64,000 nt of DNA from Pseudomonas rhizophila (GCF_003033885.1 NZ_CP024081.1:2235924-2299923), one strand, 5' to 3'; counted from the first letter of the stretch, positions 27,206 through 36,930 are shown. Numbers and translations: made by a program. The notes: generated by a model from the sequence alone, not told the origin.

Positions 27206-27808
27206 ATGAGCGTACTCGTAGGCAAACAAGCCCCTGACTTCACCGTCCCGGCCGTGCTCGGCAACGGCGAAATCGTCGACAGCTTCACCCTGTCCTCGGC
27301 CATCAAAGGCAAATACGGCCTGGTGTTCTTCTACCCGCTGGACTTCACCTTCGTCTGCCCATCCGAGCTGATCGCGCTGGATCACCGCATGGACGACTTC
27401 AAGGCCCGCAACGTTGAAGTGGTTGCCGTTTCGATCGACTCGCACTTCACCCACAACGCCTGGCGCAACACCCCGATCAACAATGGCGGCATCGGCCAGG
27501 TGAAATACACCATGGCTGCCGACATGAAGCACGAAATCGCCAAGGCCTATGACGTTGAGTCCGAAGGCGGCGTGGCCTTCCGTGGCGCGTTCCTGATCGA
27601 CGACAAGGGCGTTGTCCGTTCGCAGATCATCAACGACCTGCCACTGGGCCGTAACATGGAAGAGCTGATCCGTCTGGTCGACGCGCTGCAATTCCACGAA
27701 GAGCACGGCGAAGTGTGCCCAGCCAACTGGAAAAAAGGCGACAAGGGCATGACCGCATCCCCTGAAGGCGTTGCCGCCTACCTGGGCGAGCACAGCGACA
27801 AGCTGTAA
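27206..27808 (+). CDS. tsaA: Typical 2-Cys peroxiredoxin (AhpC/TSA family)
   Basis: A 200-residue thiol peroxidase that reduces hydrogen peroxide and alkyl hydroperoxides. The peroxidatic Cys51 is in FTFVCPSE and the resolving Cys171 is in GEVCPANW, which marks the typical 2-Cys class. ATG at 27206 follows CAGGAG. It lies next to the iron genes grxD, bfr and bfd, and such Prx enzymes often accompany iron storage. No AhpF is adjacent; a different reductase must supply electrons. The gene symbol follows the P. aeruginosa locus and other names are in use. Confidence 0.93.
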   Translation: MSVLVGKQAPDFTVPAVLGNGEIVDSFTLSSAIKGKYGLVFFYPLDFTFVCPSELIALDHRMDDFKARNVEVVAVSIDSHFTHNAWRNTPINNGGIGQVKYTMAADMKHEIAKAYDVESEGGVAFRGAFLIDDKGVVRSQIINDLPLGRNMEELIRLVDALQFHEEHGEVCPANWKKGDKGMTASPEGVAAYLGEHSDKL

Positions 27809-27828
27809 GCGCAACAGGCACAAAAAAA

Positions 27829-27855
27829 ACCGGCCCTCGATGGGCCGGTTTTTTA
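27829..27855 (+). terminator. Terminator of the peroxiredoxin gene
   Basis: ACCGGCCC-TCGA-TGGGCCGGT hairpin followed by TTTTTT, about 20 bases after the stop codon. Confidence 0.9.
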
Positions 27856-27899
27856 TGGGGAAGGATTTATCCCAATTGTTGAAAAACACCAGAAACAGC

Positions 27900-27988
27900 T
27901 GTGAGAGCAAAGCTTGCTCGCGATACAGGCGCCTCGGTATCTCTGGGACACCGTGTCGTTTTCATCGCGGGCAAGCCTTGCTCCCACC
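27900..27988. repeat. Degenerate REP doublet (GTGGGAGCGAGC family)
   Basis: The left arm TGTGAGAGCAAAGCTTGCTC and the right arm GCAAGCCTTGCTCCCACC are both diverged from the family but keep the paired layout. It separates the peroxiredoxin gene from rnt. Confidence 0.7.
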
Positions 27989-28010
27989 GTCCTGATGCTT
28001 ACTCAGCACA

Positions 28011-28688
28011 TCAGTCGTCGAAATCCTGCCAGCCACCCATTTCTTTCCAGCGATTGACGATGCCGCAGAACAGCTCGGCCGTCTTCTCGGTGTCGTAGCG
28101 GGCCGAGTGGGCTTCACGGCCATCAAAGTCGATATCGGCTGCCTGGCAGGCCTTGGCCAACACGGTCTGGCCGTATGCCAGGCCGGCAAGCGTCGCGGTG
28201 TCGAAGCTGGAAAACGGATGGAACGGGTTGCGCTTCATGTCCAGGCGCGCCACCGCCGCATTGAGAAAGCCCAGGTCGAAGCTGCTGTTGTGGCCGACCA
28301 GGATCGCCCGTTTGCAGCCGTTGGCCTTCAAAGCCTTGCGCACGCCTCGGAAAATGTCCGTCAGGGCCGTCTCTTCACTCACCGCCATGCGCAATGGGTG
28401 ATCAAGCTTGATCCCGGTGAACTCCAGGGCTGCCGCCTCGATGTTGGCGCCTTCGAACGGTTCGACGCGGAAGAAATAGGTGTGATCAGGGAACACAAAA
28501 CCTTTTTCGTCCATGCCAATGGTGGTCGCAGCGATTTCCAGCAGCGCATCGGTGGCGGAGTTGAAACCGCCGGTTTCTACGTCGACCACGACCGGCAGGT
28601 AGCCCCGGAAGCGGGCTGCCATGGGGTGACGGGCAGCGCCCGAACCACCGTTGCCGTCCAGCTCGTCGTCGAAATGATCTTCACTCAC
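28011..28688 (-). CDS. rnt: Ribonuclease T
   Basis: RNase T trims the 3' ends of tRNA and other stable RNAs. This 225-residue protein has the DEDD exonuclease fold: [20 protein letters not shown] (Asp36, Glu38 region) and [17 protein letters not shown] are seen, and [14 protein letters not shown] carries the last Asp. It overlaps pyrC by four bases (ATGA at 28685-28688), so the pair is translationally coupled. The same pair occurs in P. aeruginosa. The N-terminal acidic stretch ([14 protein letters not shown]) is normal for Pseudomonas. Confidence 0.95.
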   Translation of the reverse strand: MSEDHFDDELDGNGGSGAARHPMAARFRGYLPVVVDVETGGFNSATDALLEIAATTIGMDEKGFVFPDHTYFFRVEPFEGANIEAAALEFTGIKLDHPLRMAVSEETALTDIFRGVRKALKANGCKRAILVGHNSSFDLGFLNAAVARLDMKRNPFHPFSSFDTATLAGLAYGQTVLAKACQAADIDFDGREAHSARYDTEKTAELFCGIVNRWKEMGGWQDFDD

Positions 28689-29731
28689 ACACTTTCCTCC
28701 AGCAGGCGCCAGCGCAGTTTTTCACCGGCGCGCAGCGGGATAACAGTCAGCTCGCCAAAAGGCAGGCTGGCGGGGGCGGTCCACTCGTCGCGAACCAGGG
28801 TAATACGATCGGTGTTCACCGGCAGGCCATAGAAGCGCGGGCCGTGGAGGCTGGCGAAGCCTTCGAGTTTGTCCAGCGCATTGCGCTGCTCGAACGCCTC
28901 GGCATACATCTCGATGGCGGCATAGGCGGTGTAGCAGCCAGCGCAACCGCAGGCCGCTTCCTTGGCGTGCCGGGCATGGGGCGCCGAGTCCGTGCCGAGG
29001 AAGAACTTGGCGCTGCCGCTGGTGGCAGCGTCGAGCAAGGCTTCTTGATGGGTGTTGCGCTTGAGGATCGGCAGGCAATAGAAGTGCGGACGGATCCCGC
29101 CCACCAGCATATGGTTGCGGTTGTACAGCAGGTGATGCGCGGTAATGGTCGCGCCAACGTTCGCCGGGGCTTCGTTGACGAACTGCACGGCATCACCGGT
29201 GGTGATGTGTTCGAACACCACCTTGAGCGTCGGGAAGCGTTCCACGACGCGACGCATGTGCTCATCGATGAAGATTTTTTCGCGGTCGAACACGTCGACG
29301 TCGCCACGAGTGATTTCACCGTGGATCAGCAACGGCATCCCGACTTCGGCCATGGCCTCCAGCGCCGGGAATATCTTGTCGATGCTGGTGACGCCGGAGT
29401 CCGAGTTGGTGGTGGCGCCGGCGGGGTACAGCTTGGCGGCATGGACGAAGCCGCTGGCCTTGGCCTCGCGTATTTCTTCGGGCTGCGTACGGTCGGTGAG
29501 GTAAAGCACCATCAGCGGTTCGAAACGGCTGCCGGCCGGGCGTGCGGCCAGGATTCGCTGGCGATAGCCGTCGGCCTCGATGGCGTTGCGCACTGGCGGA
29601 ACCAGGTTCGGCATGATGATTGCGCGCCCGAAGGTGCGCGCGACATCGGCGACGGTATGGGTCAACACAGCACCATCGCGAAGATGAATATGCCAGTCGT
29701 CGGGACGCAGCAGGGTCAGGCGGTCGGACAT
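28685..29731 (-). CDS. pyrC: Dihydroorotase
   Basis: PyrC makes dihydroorotate in pyrimidine synthesis. The 348-residue class II enzyme shows the zinc-binding WHIHLRDGA motif (about 13-21), the carbamylated Lys in [18 protein letters not shown] (about residue 100), and the [14 protein letters not shown] segment with its catalytic Asp (about 248-261). The ATG at 29731 opens [14 protein letters not shown], typical of the class. It overlaps rnt by four bases and diverges from motY. Confidence 0.96.
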   Translation of the reverse strand: MSDRLTLLRPDDWHIHLRDGAVLTHTVADVARTFGRAIIMPNLVPPVRNAIEADGYRQRILAARPAGSRFEPLMVLYLTDRTQPEEIREAKASGFVHAAKLYPAGATTNSDSGVTSIDKIFPALEAMAEVGMPLLIHGEITRGDVDVFDREKIFIDEHMRRVVERFPTLKVVFEHITTGDAVQFVNEAPANVGATITAHHLLYNRNHMLVGGIRPHFYCLPILKRNTHQEALLDAATSGSAKFFLGTDSAPHARHAKEAACGCAGCYTAYAAIEMYAEAFEQRNALDKLEGFASLHGPRFYGLPVNTDRITLVRDEWTAPASLPFGELTVIPLRAGEKLRWRLLEESV

Positions 29732-29922
29732 TGGGGGGCTTCCAGGCGGGTCAAACTCTGGGGAATGCTACCGGAAAAGACCGATTCAGGCACCCGCTAT
29801 CAAGTTCTGGCGCAAGTTACCGATAGCTCCTACAGGTGTGCCACGAATCCGTAAGGCGCCCCGGACAGGCGTCATACTCTCAACGTGTGTCGATCTTTGT
29901 ATAAAAGCCATTGGAGCCGCCC

Positions 29923-30885
29923 GTGCGCCAGCGTTATTTAGCCTTGCTCAGTGTGTTTGCCAGCCTTCCCGCCATGGCGCTCACTTTCCAGACCCGTCTG
30001 GAGAGCATTGAGTGGACGGTCGAAGGCGACAAGTTCGAGTGCCGGCTGAGTCAGCCGGTCACCGATTTCGGCAGCGGCGAATTCGTGCGCCGGGCCGGCG
30101 AGCAGGCGATCTTCCGGCTCAAGTCCCATAACCCGATGCTCGGTGGTGGTTCGGCCATCCTGCTGGCGGCCGCCGCGCCTTGGCAGCCGGGACGGGGCGA
30201 CATCAACCTGGGCTCGGTCAGGCTCGGCAGCGGCGATGTGCTCTTCAACAGCTCTCAGGTCCAGGCGGGCCGCTTGATCAGCGGGCTGATGGAAGGGCGC
30301 AGCCCAGTGGTACGGCGTAACACGGGGGACGGGCGGGTTTCGGAAGTCCGGCTGCTGCCCGTGCGCTTCAACAAGGCCTTCAGTGATTACCAGGGCTGCG
30401 TGGCAAAACTGTTGCCGAAGAATTTCGAGCAGGTGAAGCAATCCCAGATCGGCTTTCCCGGCGAAGGCGTTGAGCTCGATGCCCGGGCCAAGGCTCAGTT
30501 GCAGGTGATGATCGACTTCATCAAAGCCGACCCGACCGTCAACCATGTCGAACTCGACGGTCACTCCGACAATAGCGGCAATCGATTGACCAATCGTGAG
30601 CTGTCTCGTCGCCGTGCCCTGGCGGTCCAGGACTTCTTCAAGGCCAACGGCTTTCAAGAGTCGCAGATCACCGTGCGGTTCCACGGCGAACGTTACCCCC
30701 TGGTGCCCAACACCAGTGCCGCCAATCGCGCCAAGAACCGCCGTGTGGCCGTGCGCCTGGAGCGTGTGGCGGTGCCTGAAGCGCCGGCACCGCAGGCTAC
30801 ACCCGCCGCGCCCCCTGCCAAGGCTCCGACGCCGACCGCGACACCGGCCCAGCCCACTGCAGCCACCGCCGCGCGGACATCCTGA
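29923..30885 (+). CDS. motY: Flagellar T-ring protein MotY (OmpA-like)
   Basis: A 320-residue exported protein. GTG at 29923 is taken as start because GGAG lies six bases upstream and a signal peptide follows (RQRYLALLSVFASLPAMA). The N-terminal domain (about 20-150) is the MotY-specific part, and the C-terminal OmpA-like peptidoglycan-binding domain (about 165-285) contains LDGHSDNSGN and NRELSRRRA. It ends in a Pro/Ala/Thr-rich tail. MotY helps anchor and engage the flagellar stator in Pseudomonas. It is divergent from pyrC and upstream of argG, as in P. aeruginosa. Confidence 0.88.
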   Translation: MRQRYLALLSVFASLPAMALTFQTRLESIEWTVEGDKFECRLSQPVTDFGSGEFVRRAGEQAIFRLKSHNPMLGGGSAILLAAAAPWQPGRGDINLGSVRLGSGDVLFNSSQVQAGRLISGLMEGRSPVVRRNTGDGRVSEVRLLPVRFNKAFSDYQGCVAKLLPKNFEQVKQSQIGFPGEGVELDARAKAQLQVMIDFIKADPTVNHVELDGHSDNSGNRLTNRELSRRRALAVQDFFKANGFQESQITVRFHGERYPLVPNTSAANRAKNRRVAVRLERVAVPEAPAPQATPAAPPAKAPTPTATPAQPTAATAARTS

Positions 30886-31012
30886 CCCGTGAGGATCGTC
30901 GCGCGCTCGACATAATCTGTCGCTTCGTCGTCATAAGCTGTCGCGCCCCTGTAAATTATCCGCGCTGGACGTTAAACTTCCCGGCTTTCCGTACAACCCG
31001 TGGAGTGATGGC

Positions 31013-32230
31013 ATGGCGGACGTAAACAAGGTCGTTCTGGCGTATTCCGGCGGCCTGGACACTTCGGTGATCCTCAAGTGGCTGCAGGACACTTATAACT
31101 GTGAAGTGGTGACCTTCACCGCTGACCTGGGGCAGGGCGAAGAAGTCGAGCCTGCACGCGCCAAGGCTCAGGCCATGGGCGTCAAAGAGATCTACATCGA
31201 TGACCTGCGCGAAGAGTTCGTCCGTGACTTCGTGTTCCCGATGTTCCGCGCCAACACTGTTTACGAAGGCGAGTACCTGCTGGGTACCTCCATCGCCCGT
31301 CCGTTGATCGCCAAGCGCCTGATCGAAATCGCCAACGAAACCGGTGCCGACGCCATTTCCCACGGTGCCACCGGCAAGGGCAACGATCAGGTGCGTTTCG
31401 AACTCGGTGCCTATGCCCTCAAGCCCGGCGTGAAAGTCATCGCGCCGTGGCGCGAGTGGGACTTGCTGTCCCGTGAAAAGCTGATGGACTACGCCGAGAA
31501 GCACGCCATCCCGATCGAACGCCACGGTAAGAAGAAATCCCCGTACTCGATGGATGCCAACCTGCTGCACATCTCCTATGAAGGCGGCGTGCTGGAAGAC
31601 ACCTGGACCGAGCACGAAGAAGACATGTGGCGCTGGACCGTCTCCCCGGAGAAGGCTCCTGACACCCCGCAATACCTGGAGCTGACCTATCGCAACGGCG
31701 ATATCGTCGCGCTGGACGGCGTGGAAATGAGCCCGGCCACCGTGCTGGCGACCCTGAACCGTATCGGTGGCGAACACGGCATCGGTCGTCTGGACATCGT
31801 CGAGAACCGTTATGTCGGCATGAAGTCCCGCGGCTGCTACGAGACCCCGGGCGGCACCATCATGCTGCGTGCTCACCGCGCGATCGAGTCGATCACCCTG
31901 GACCGCGAAGTGGCTCACCTCAAAGACGAGTTGATGCCCAAGTACGCCAGCCTGATCTACACCGGTTACTGGTGGAGTCCGGAGCGCCTGATGCTGCAAC
32001 AGATGATCGATGCCTCCCAGGTCAACGTGAATGGCGTCGTGCGCCTGAAACTGTACAAGGGCAATGTCATCGTCACTGGGCGCAAGTCTGACGACTCCCT
32101 GTTCGATGCCAACATCGCGACTTTCGAAGAGGACGGCGGCGCTTACAACCAGGCCGACGCTGCTGGCTTCATCAAGCTCAACGCCCTGCGCATGCGCATC
32201 GCGGCGAACAAGGGTCGCAAGCTGTTCTGA
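31013..32230 (+). CDS. argG: Argininosuccinate synthase
   Basis: ArgG joins citrulline and aspartate with ATP to form argininosuccinate. The 405-residue protein has the [18 protein letters not shown]-binding motif (about residues 10-24), [13 protein letters not shown] (about 119-131) and the conserved [11 protein letters not shown] segment. The start at 31013 follows GTGGAGTG. It acts after ArgF, whose gene is in the same window but a separate unit. A hairpin terminator follows the stop. Confidence 0.97.
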   Translation: MADVNKVVLAYSGGLDTSVILKWLQDTYNCEVVTFTADLGQGEEVEPARAKAQAMGVKEIYIDDLREEFVRDFVFPMFRANTVYEGEYLLGTSIARPLIAKRLIEIANETGADAISHGATGKGNDQVRFELGAYALKPGVKVIAPWREWDLLSREKLMDYAEKHAIPIERHGKKKSPYSMDANLLHISYEGGVLEDTWTEHEEDMWRWTVSPEKAPDTPQYLELTYRNGDIVALDGVEMSPATVLATLNRIGGEHGIGRLDIVENRYVGMKSRGCYETPGGTIMLRAHRAIESITLDREVAHLKDELMPKYASLIYTGYWWSPERLMLQQMIDASQVNVNGVVRLKLYKGNVIVTGRKSDDSLFDANIATFEEDGGAYNQADAAGFIKLNALRMRIAANKGRKLF

Positions 32231-32732
32231 TCCTGGCTCCATGAAAACGGCCTGCCATGTGCAGGCCGTTTTTTTTGGGGGACCCTTTCCCCTGTGCTGC
32301 TCGTTCGTTGTGGCGCTGTTTTGCGCGTTTGGATCGATCGGCCTCGGCCAGGCCTTCCGGTGCCCGGGGGATAACCAAAATGAACAGTCGTCGCTGTTTT
32401 TTCTGTGGATGAACAGTGATCAGCCATCCTTTGCCCTTGGGCGCCCGGCGGGAAAACCGTGCGCGCCGACAGCTCGAATCATCCATGATTTTCATGAAGT
32501 GTTTGCTCTTGCGAAAATCCGAGGGCGAATATAACGAGCGATAGTTAAAGTTCAGGGTGATAAAAAAAAGAAATAATAGATAGAACGGAAAGCTGATCAG
32601 AAACCAAAGATAGTATTCACGGTCCTGATCGTCGAGGAAAGGCAGGGAGATGGCTGCCGAAGTCTCGGACAAAGTTGCGAATATAGCGATTAGCGTCATG
32701 GGGTTGGTGATGATTTTCGAAGGTTTGTTCAT
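32178..32732 (-). CDS. Doubtful ORF with two hydrophobic segments
   Basis: This 184-residue reading frame has a plausible first part. Residues 1-85 open with an [20 protein letters not shown] stretch and contain two hydrophobic segments around a [13 protein letters not shown] motif and [15 protein letters not shown]. That resembles small Pseudomonas membrane proteins of unknown function. The second part (about 90-184) is Arg- and Lys-rich, reads through the argG terminator and overlaps the argG 3' end, which is unlikely to be genuine. The real gene may therefore be a truncated copy with a broken 3' end. There is no strong ribosome site upstream. The surrounding DNA is richer in A/T than its neighbours. 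Confidence 0.35.
   Translation of the reverse strand: MNKPSKIITNPMTLIAIFATLSETSAAISLPFLDDQDREYYLWFLISFPFYLLFLFFITLNFNYRSLYSPSDFRKSKHFMKIMDDSSCRRARFSRRAPKGKGWLITVHPQKKQRRLFILVIPRAPEGLAEADRSKRAKQRHNERAAQGKGSPKKNGLHMAGRFHGARIRTACDPCSPRCACAGR
32245..32277 (+). terminator. Terminator of argG
   Basis: AAAACGGCCTGC and GCAGGCCGTTTT form a stem with a short loop, followed by a run of eight T's, 15 bases after the argG stop. Confidence 0.9.
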
Positions 32733-33201
32733 GGTGGATGCTCATAACATATTCAGGCTCGGTGATTGCATTAGGAAGGTGTGAGTAATTGATGAGTTCG
32801 CGGTTAAGGCATTGATCGTGGTGTTTCCTCATGAATAGGATTGAATAAATTTCGCTTATTCCTTATGTGAATTCAATTTTATTTAAATAAAACCTTTGTG
32901 GTTGTGTTGGTAAATAATTCAGTTACTTTTTATGAGGCGAGTGTTTTTTTGCTATTGGGGGACGGGGTGGATGCAGAAAAAAGCGCTTGTTTAGAGGGGC
33001 GCGGATCCCCTGATGCATCCATTTGCCTCTGTAAACAAATTTATGGCGCATTATTTCCAAGGGGATTTGTAGGATTTTTCTGTATCGCTTGTAGGTTGCG
33101 TCTCTCGGTGCGAGCGGTCAGGGGGGGCGGCATGCCAAGGTAGAATTGACTAGGCTATTGTGCGTGCTCTAAAAATTCGAACAGCGAAGTTGGATTTGCC
33201 C
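32733..33201. other. AT-rich intergenic region
   Basis: About 470 bases upstream of the response regulator with no convincing gene. Long A/T runs (for example near 32865-32895) contrast with the GC-rich flanks. It may hold the regulator promoter, but I see no clear sigma70 or sigma54 site. A short frame at 32898-33143 exists but has no recognisable features. Confidence 0.5.
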
Positions 33202-33828
33202 ATGAATAAAGTGCTGATCGTGGATGATCATCCCGTCATTCGTCTTGCTGTACGTTTGCTAATGGAGCGTCATGGATATGAAGTTATTGCCGAAACCGAT
33301 AATGGCGTCGATGCGTTGCAACTTTCCCGTGAACTTATGCCTGATATCGTTATTCTGGATATCGGCATTCCGAAACTGGATGGACTGGAGGTCATCGCAC
33401 GCCTGACCGCCAACCCTTCACCTTTGAAAGTTCTGGTGCTGACTTCCCAGGCACCTGGGCATTTTTCGATGCGCTGCATGCAGACGGGGGCAGCCGGTTA
33501 TGTGTGCAAGCAGCAGGACCTCACCGAGTTACTCAGTGCAATCAAGGCGGTGCTGTCGGGGTACAGTTATTTCCCCAATCAGGCGCTGCATACGGTGCGT
33601 TCGAGTCTGGGTAACGCAAGCGAGTCCGATATGGTCGATCGACTGTCCGGGCGAGAGATGATGGTCTTGCAGCAACTGGCTCGCGGAAAGACCAACAAGG
33701 AAATTGCCGATGGGATGTTCTTGAGCAACAAGACCGTCAGTACATACAAGACACGCTTGTTGTTGAAGCTCAATGCCCGCTCGCTGGTTGATCTGATCGA
33801 ACTGGCGCAGCGTAACGGGTTAGTGTGA
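33202..33828 (+). CDS. RocA/BvgA-type orphan response regulator
   Basis: A 208-residue NarL/LuxR-type regulator. The receiver domain (about 1-120) has the phospho-acceptor Asp53 (VILDIGIPKLDG) and Lys near 103. A LuxR-type helix-turn-helix (about 145-205) contains LSGREMMVLQQLARGKTNKEIA. The N-terminal MNKVLIVDDHPVIRLAVR is very like RocA1 and BvgA. The start at 33202 is favoured by homology; upstream codons give only a weak ribosome site. No sensor kinase lies beside it, so its partner, if any, is elsewhere. It precedes the PA3496-like gene (convergent), with a shared hairpin between them. Confidence 0.88.
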   Translation: MNKVLIVDDHPVIRLAVRLLMERHGYEVIAETDNGVDALQLSRELMPDIVILDIGIPKLDGLEVIARLTANPSPLKVLVLTSQAPGHFSMRCMQTGAAGYVCKQQDLTELLSAIKAVLSGYSYFPNQALHTVRSSLGNASESDMVDRLSGREMMVLQQLARGKTNKEIADGMFLSNKTVSTYKTRLLLKLNARSLVDLIELAQRNGLV

Positions 33829-33852
33829 GTTTTTCCGGCCGCGCGTACTCAG

Positions 33853-33880
33853 TAAAAAGCCTCCATTCGGGAGGCTTTTA
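33853..33880. terminator. Bidirectional terminator
   Basis: AAAAGCCTCC-ATTC-GGAGGCTTTT hairpin with T-runs on both strands, between the convergent regulator and the PA3496-like gene. Confidence 0.85.
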
Positions 33881-33884
33881 CGTG

Positions 33885-34067
33885 TCAGAGGTCAAAGTCG
33901 TAATCGGCCAGTTGTTTCTGCAAGCGGCGCTCTTCCAGCAGATTATCAATCGTGCGACGTTTGCTCAGATTGGTTTTCGCTGTTTCGACGACCACAGGTT
34001 CCACATCGTCGGCCTCAACGGCGATGAAATCGTCTTCTACATCCAGTTGTTCTTTGTCAGCACTCAT
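33885..34067 (-). CDS. PA3496-family small acidic protein
   Basis: A 60-residue acidic protein, MSADKEQLDVEDDFIAVEAD to YDFDL, with a basic central block (AKTNLSKRRTIDNLLEERRL). It matches what I recall of the PA3496 family, annotated as putative envelope integrity protein, although no membrane segment is seen. The start at 34067 follows TGGAGTCGATCCC; the longer frame is rejected. It lies upstream of nth on the opposite side of a 107-base gap, as PA3496 lies next to nth in P. aeruginosa. Its function is not known. Confidence 0.75.
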   Translation of the reverse strand: MSADKEQLDVEDDFIAVEADDVEPVVVETAKTNLSKRRTIDNLLEERRLQKQLADYDFDL

Positions 34068-34174
34068 GGGATCGACTCCAGGCTTAAACTGCCATTGGCG
34101 CTCCTTATATCGATAAACCACGGGCGGGTAAAAAAGATTTTTTCAATCGACAAATCAATAAAAGCAATAGCGCC

Positions 34175-34813
34175 TCAATCGTCGGAGGTCTTGTGCTTGT
34201 ATTCGCATAAGTCCTCGATCCGGCAGCTGCCACAGCGGGGCTTGCGCGCCAGGCAGACGTAACGTCCGTGAAGGATGAGCCAGTGATGGGAATCGAGTAG
34301 AAATTCCTTGGGTACGAATTTCATCAGCTTTTTCTCCACCTCCACCACGTTTTTGCCCGGCGCCAGCCCGGTGCGGTTGCTGACGCGGAAAATGTGAGTG
34401 TCGACGGCCATGGTCAGTTGGCGAAATGCGGTGTTGAGCACCACATTGGCGGTTTTGCGACCGACCCCTGGAAGCGCTTCCAGCGCTTCGCGAGTCTGTG
34501 GGACTTCGCCGTTGTGGCGCTCGATCAGCAGGCGGCATGTCTCGATCACGTTTTTTGCCTTGCTGTTGAACAGGCCGATGGTCTTGATGTACTCGGACAG
34601 CCCTTCGACGCCCAGCGCGTGAATCGCCTGCGGCGTGTTGGCCACCGGGAACAGCTTGGCCGTGGCCTTGTTGACGCCGACGTCGGTGGATTGGGCCGAC
34701 AGAATTACCGCGATCAACAGTTCGAACGGCGAGCTGTAGGCCAGTTCGGTCTTCGGTTCCGGGTTGTCTTCGTGCAAGCGACGGAATATTTCCAGGCGTT
34801 TTGCGGCGTTCAT
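34175..34813 (-). CDS. nth: Endonuclease III (Nth)
   Basis: A 212-residue DNA glycosylase/AP lyase that removes oxidised pyrimidines. The helix-hairpin-helix motif with the catalytic Lys is LPGVGRKTANVVLN (about 114-127), followed by the catalytic Asp in VDTHIFRVSNRTG. The [4Fe-4S] site at the C-terminus has the exact C-x6-C-x2-C-x5-C spacing (CLARKPRCGSCRIEDLC). It overlaps the upstream rnfE gene by four bases (ATGA), so it is the last gene of the rnf operon. rnf-nth linkage is widespread in proteobacteria. Confidence 0.96.
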   Translation of the reverse strand: MNAAKRLEIFRRLHEDNPEPKTELAYSSPFELLIAVILSAQSTDVGVNKATAKLFPVANTPQAIHALGVEGLSEYIKTIGLFNSKAKNVIETCRLLIERHNGEVPQTREALEALPGVGRKTANVVLNTAFRQLTMAVDTHIFRVSNRTGLAPGKNVVEVEKKLMKFVPKEFLLDSHHWLILHGRYVCLARKPRCGSCRIEDLCEYKHKTSDD

Positions 34814-35343
34814 GGGCGCGGCGTTTCCTCGATCGTTGAAGGGGGGCTGGCGCCCGTCCAGGCCTGGTGCGCTGCCAGCAACAGACCGAGCAGAATAAAC
34901 CCGCCAGGGGCGAGCAAGGCCAGTGATATTGCGTTGCCAATCAGCTCGCGCAGGGCGCCCAAGCCGATCATCAGCAGGCCGAACACGCCTGCCAGCCTGA
35001 GATGTTCGGGCAGGCGTGAGCCGACGAAGATGTCGTCATGCTCCAGCGCCACGCAGCTCAAAGCGATCCAGCCAATGTAAAGGCTCAGCGGCTGATACAT
35101 TTCCAGCATCCAGGCCTGCGCCATCAGGCCTGCGCAAGCCGTCAGGGTGGCGGCCAGCACAATGGAGGCGAGCAGTCGCTGAGGCGCTGTCAGGTGGGAC
35201 CGTACCAGCCCCATGGCCAAGCCATGGCCGGCACTGATCAGTACCCAGGCCAGCCATAAGCCCAGCGCGTTTGCCAGCGAATCGCTGGCGCCGACCAAGG
35301 GCACGAGCAGCAGGCCGCGGGTCAGGAGCAATGGCTTATTCAT
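34810..35343 (-). CDS. rnfE: Electron transport complex subunit RnfE/RsxE
   Basis: A 177-residue integral membrane protein with about six hydrophobic segments, somewhat shorter than the roughly 200-230 residues of most RnfE proteins; the N-terminus seems trimmed. Motifs such as LANALGLWLAWVLI and the CVALEHDD segment fit the RnfE family. The ATG at 35343 overlaps the rnfG end by eight bases. In a complete Rnf complex it forms half of the membrane channel with RnfA. Confidence in the family is good; the short N-terminus is unusual but consistent with the rest of this reduced cluster. Confidence 0.82.
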   Translation of the reverse strand: MNKPLLLTRGLLLVPLVGASDSLANALGLWLAWVLISAGHGLAMGLVRSHLTAPQRLLASIVLAATLTACAGLMAQAWMLEMYQPLSLYIGWIALSCVALEHDDIFVGSRLPEHLRLAGVFGLLMIGLGALRELIGNAISLALLAPGGFILLGLLLAAHQAWTGASPPSTIEETPRP

Positions 35344-35947
35344 CAATGATCACTCCGGTCAGTTGAGCCTGATGCTCGTCGAAGTAACGCAGTGCATCGT
35401 GAACAGCCTGCAGGACCGATCGGGAGGTGACGGTCGCGCCAGCCAGTTGATCGAACTGCCCCTGATCCTTTTTCAACGCCCAGCCGCTGTCGGTGGGCGC
35501 CTGGAGCGACTTACCGTTGAAGGATTGCAGCCAGGGATTTGGCCAGTCAGCGATGGCCGCACCCAGGCCGGGCGTTTCCGACTGGCGCAGGGTTTTCACG
35601 CCCAGCAACCGCCCTTGCGGGTCGATAGCGACCAGCAATTGGATGCTGCCTTCATAGCCCAGTACCTGACTGCGTAACAACACTGCGTTGGGCAGGCCGG
35701 CACGAGTCGCCAGGTATCCGCCCAGCAGCGTGCTATGGGCCAAGGTCACGGGGGCCGTTACGACAGGTTGTGCCAATGGCTGATTGTCGTATCGGTCGGT
35801 CGGCAGCACGTCGAGCAAGGTTCGGTTCGCAAGGTCTTGTTGCTGACCCTTGATGCGCCCTGCGGTGCTGAGCTGAGTCAGGTAAGTGGCCCCAATGCCG
35901 AGACCGATCAGCAAAGCCAGGATGGCAACGCCACGGTAGTTTTTCAT
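35336..35947 (-). CDS. rnfG: Electron transport complex subunit RnfG/RsxG
   Basis: A 203-residue subunit with a single N-terminal membrane helix ([21 protein letters not shown]) and a periplasmic FMN-binding domain. The flavinylation site is in AGATVTS (about residues 173-179); Thr would carry covalent FMN. The start at 35947 overlaps the rnfD stop by four bases (ATGA); the longer frame, in another register, is rejected. It passes electrons between RnfD and the periplasmic side. Its motif is preserved even though rnfC is missing from the cluster. Confidence 0.87.
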   Translation of the reverse strand: MKNYRGVAILALLIGLGIGATYLTQLSTAGRIKGQQQDLANRTLLDVLPTDRYDNQPLAQPVVTAPVTLAHSTLLGGYLATRAGLPNAVLLRSQVLGYEGSIQLLVAIDPQGRLLGVKTLRQSETPGLGAAIADWPNPWLQSFNGKSLQAPTDSGWALKKDQGQFDQLAGATVTSRSVLQAVHDALRYFDEHQAQLTGVIIDE

Positions 35948-36930
35948 AGGGGCTGCGACCTGTGTCGCGCCTCGGCGAAGCGCTCCAGTGCGGGCACGCC
36001 GAGGTTCATCAGCAGCACCGCAAACGCCACGCCGTCCGGGTAACCACCCCAAGTCCGGATCAAGTAAGTCAGCAGTCCCACGCCTGCGCCAAACAGCAGG
36101 CGAGCGAGGGGCGCTTTGGCGCCCGAGACCGGTTCGGTCACGATAAAAAACGCACCGAGCAGGGTCGCACCCGTGAGCAGATGAAACAACGGCGAGCCAT
36201 TGGAGTCGGAGCCCGATCCGTTCCAGCACAACAAGCTGATGATGAACAGGCCGGCGAGCATGCCCACCGGCGCGTGCCAGCTGAACACCCGTTGGTGCAG
36301 CAGGAACAGTCCTCCGGCCAGAAACGCCAGGTTGACCCACTCGACGCCGCGCCCACCCCAGCGTCCGAACGCCGGGTTGGCGGCGAACAGCTCATCGATG
36401 GTCAGGCTTTTGTTGATTCGCAGGCTGTCCAAAGCCGTTGCTGCTGCCCATCCATCAGGCCCAGGGTGAACCGCGAACACCTGTTGCAGGCCGTCGGACA
36501 GGCTCATGCCGTGAAGTGCCGGCCATTGATTGAGTTGCTGGGGAAACGCGATCAGCACCAGGGCGTAGCCGAGCATCGCCGGGTTGAACGGGTTATTGCC
36601 GACGCCGCCCCACAGGTGCTTGCCGAACAGCAAGGCGCAAGCTGTGGCTGTGACGGTCAGCCACCAGGGGCAATACGCTGGCAAGGCCAGCGCCAACAGC
36701 GTGGCGCTTACCAGCGCGCTGCCATCGTTGAGTGCCGGTTTGAGCGGCCGGCGCCGTAAGCGCAGCGCCAGTGCTTCGACGGCCAGTGCGCTAAGGCCCG
36801 CCAGCAACAGGTTGAACACCACGCCCCAGCCATAAAACCACGTCAACGCCAGAATGCCGGGCAGTGTCGCCAGTAGCACCCGCAGCATCGCCTGCCGCAG
36901 CCGTTCGTCCATGGGCTCAGGGAGCGACAT
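35944..36930 (-). CDS. rnfD: Electron transport complex subunit RnfD/RsxD
   Basis: A 328-residue membrane protein with about nine hydrophobic segments. The [15 protein letters not shown] motif (Thr that carries FMN) is at about residues 247-261, and the [16 protein letters not shown] segment near the C-terminus is typical. Three close ATG codons are possible; 36930 has the best ribosome site (AGGTGG). It overlaps the rnfB stop (36917) by 14 bases. That overlap leaves no room for rnfC, which usually sits between rnfB and rnfD. Confidence 0.87.
   Translation of the reverse strand: MSLPEPMDERLRQAMLRVLLATLPGILALTWFYGWGVVFNLLLAGLSALAVEALALRLRRRPLKPALNDGSALVSATLLALALPAYCPWWLTVTATACALLFGKHLWGGVGNNPFNPAMLGYALVLIAFPQQLNQWPALHGMSLSDGLQQVFAVHPGPDGWAAATALDSLRINKSLTIDELFAANPAFGRWGGRGVEWVNLAFLAGGLFLLHQRVFSWHAPVGMLAGLFIISLLCWNGSGSDSNGSPLFHLLTGATLLGAFFIVTEPVSGAKAPLARLLFGAGVGLLTYLIRTWGGYPDGVAFAVLLMNLGVPALERFAEARHRSQPL

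Noticed and set aside
27027..27209. 60-residue frame upstream of the peroxiredoxin gene
   Set aside because: It overlaps the peroxiredoxin start and ribosome site, with no domain or codon support.
30956..32242. 428-residue frame opposite argG
   Set aside because: Antisense shadow; argG is complete and conserved on the other strand.
32898..33143. 81-residue frame in the AT-rich gap
   Set aside because: No ribosome site, no recognisable motif, and a Cys-rich random-looking translation.
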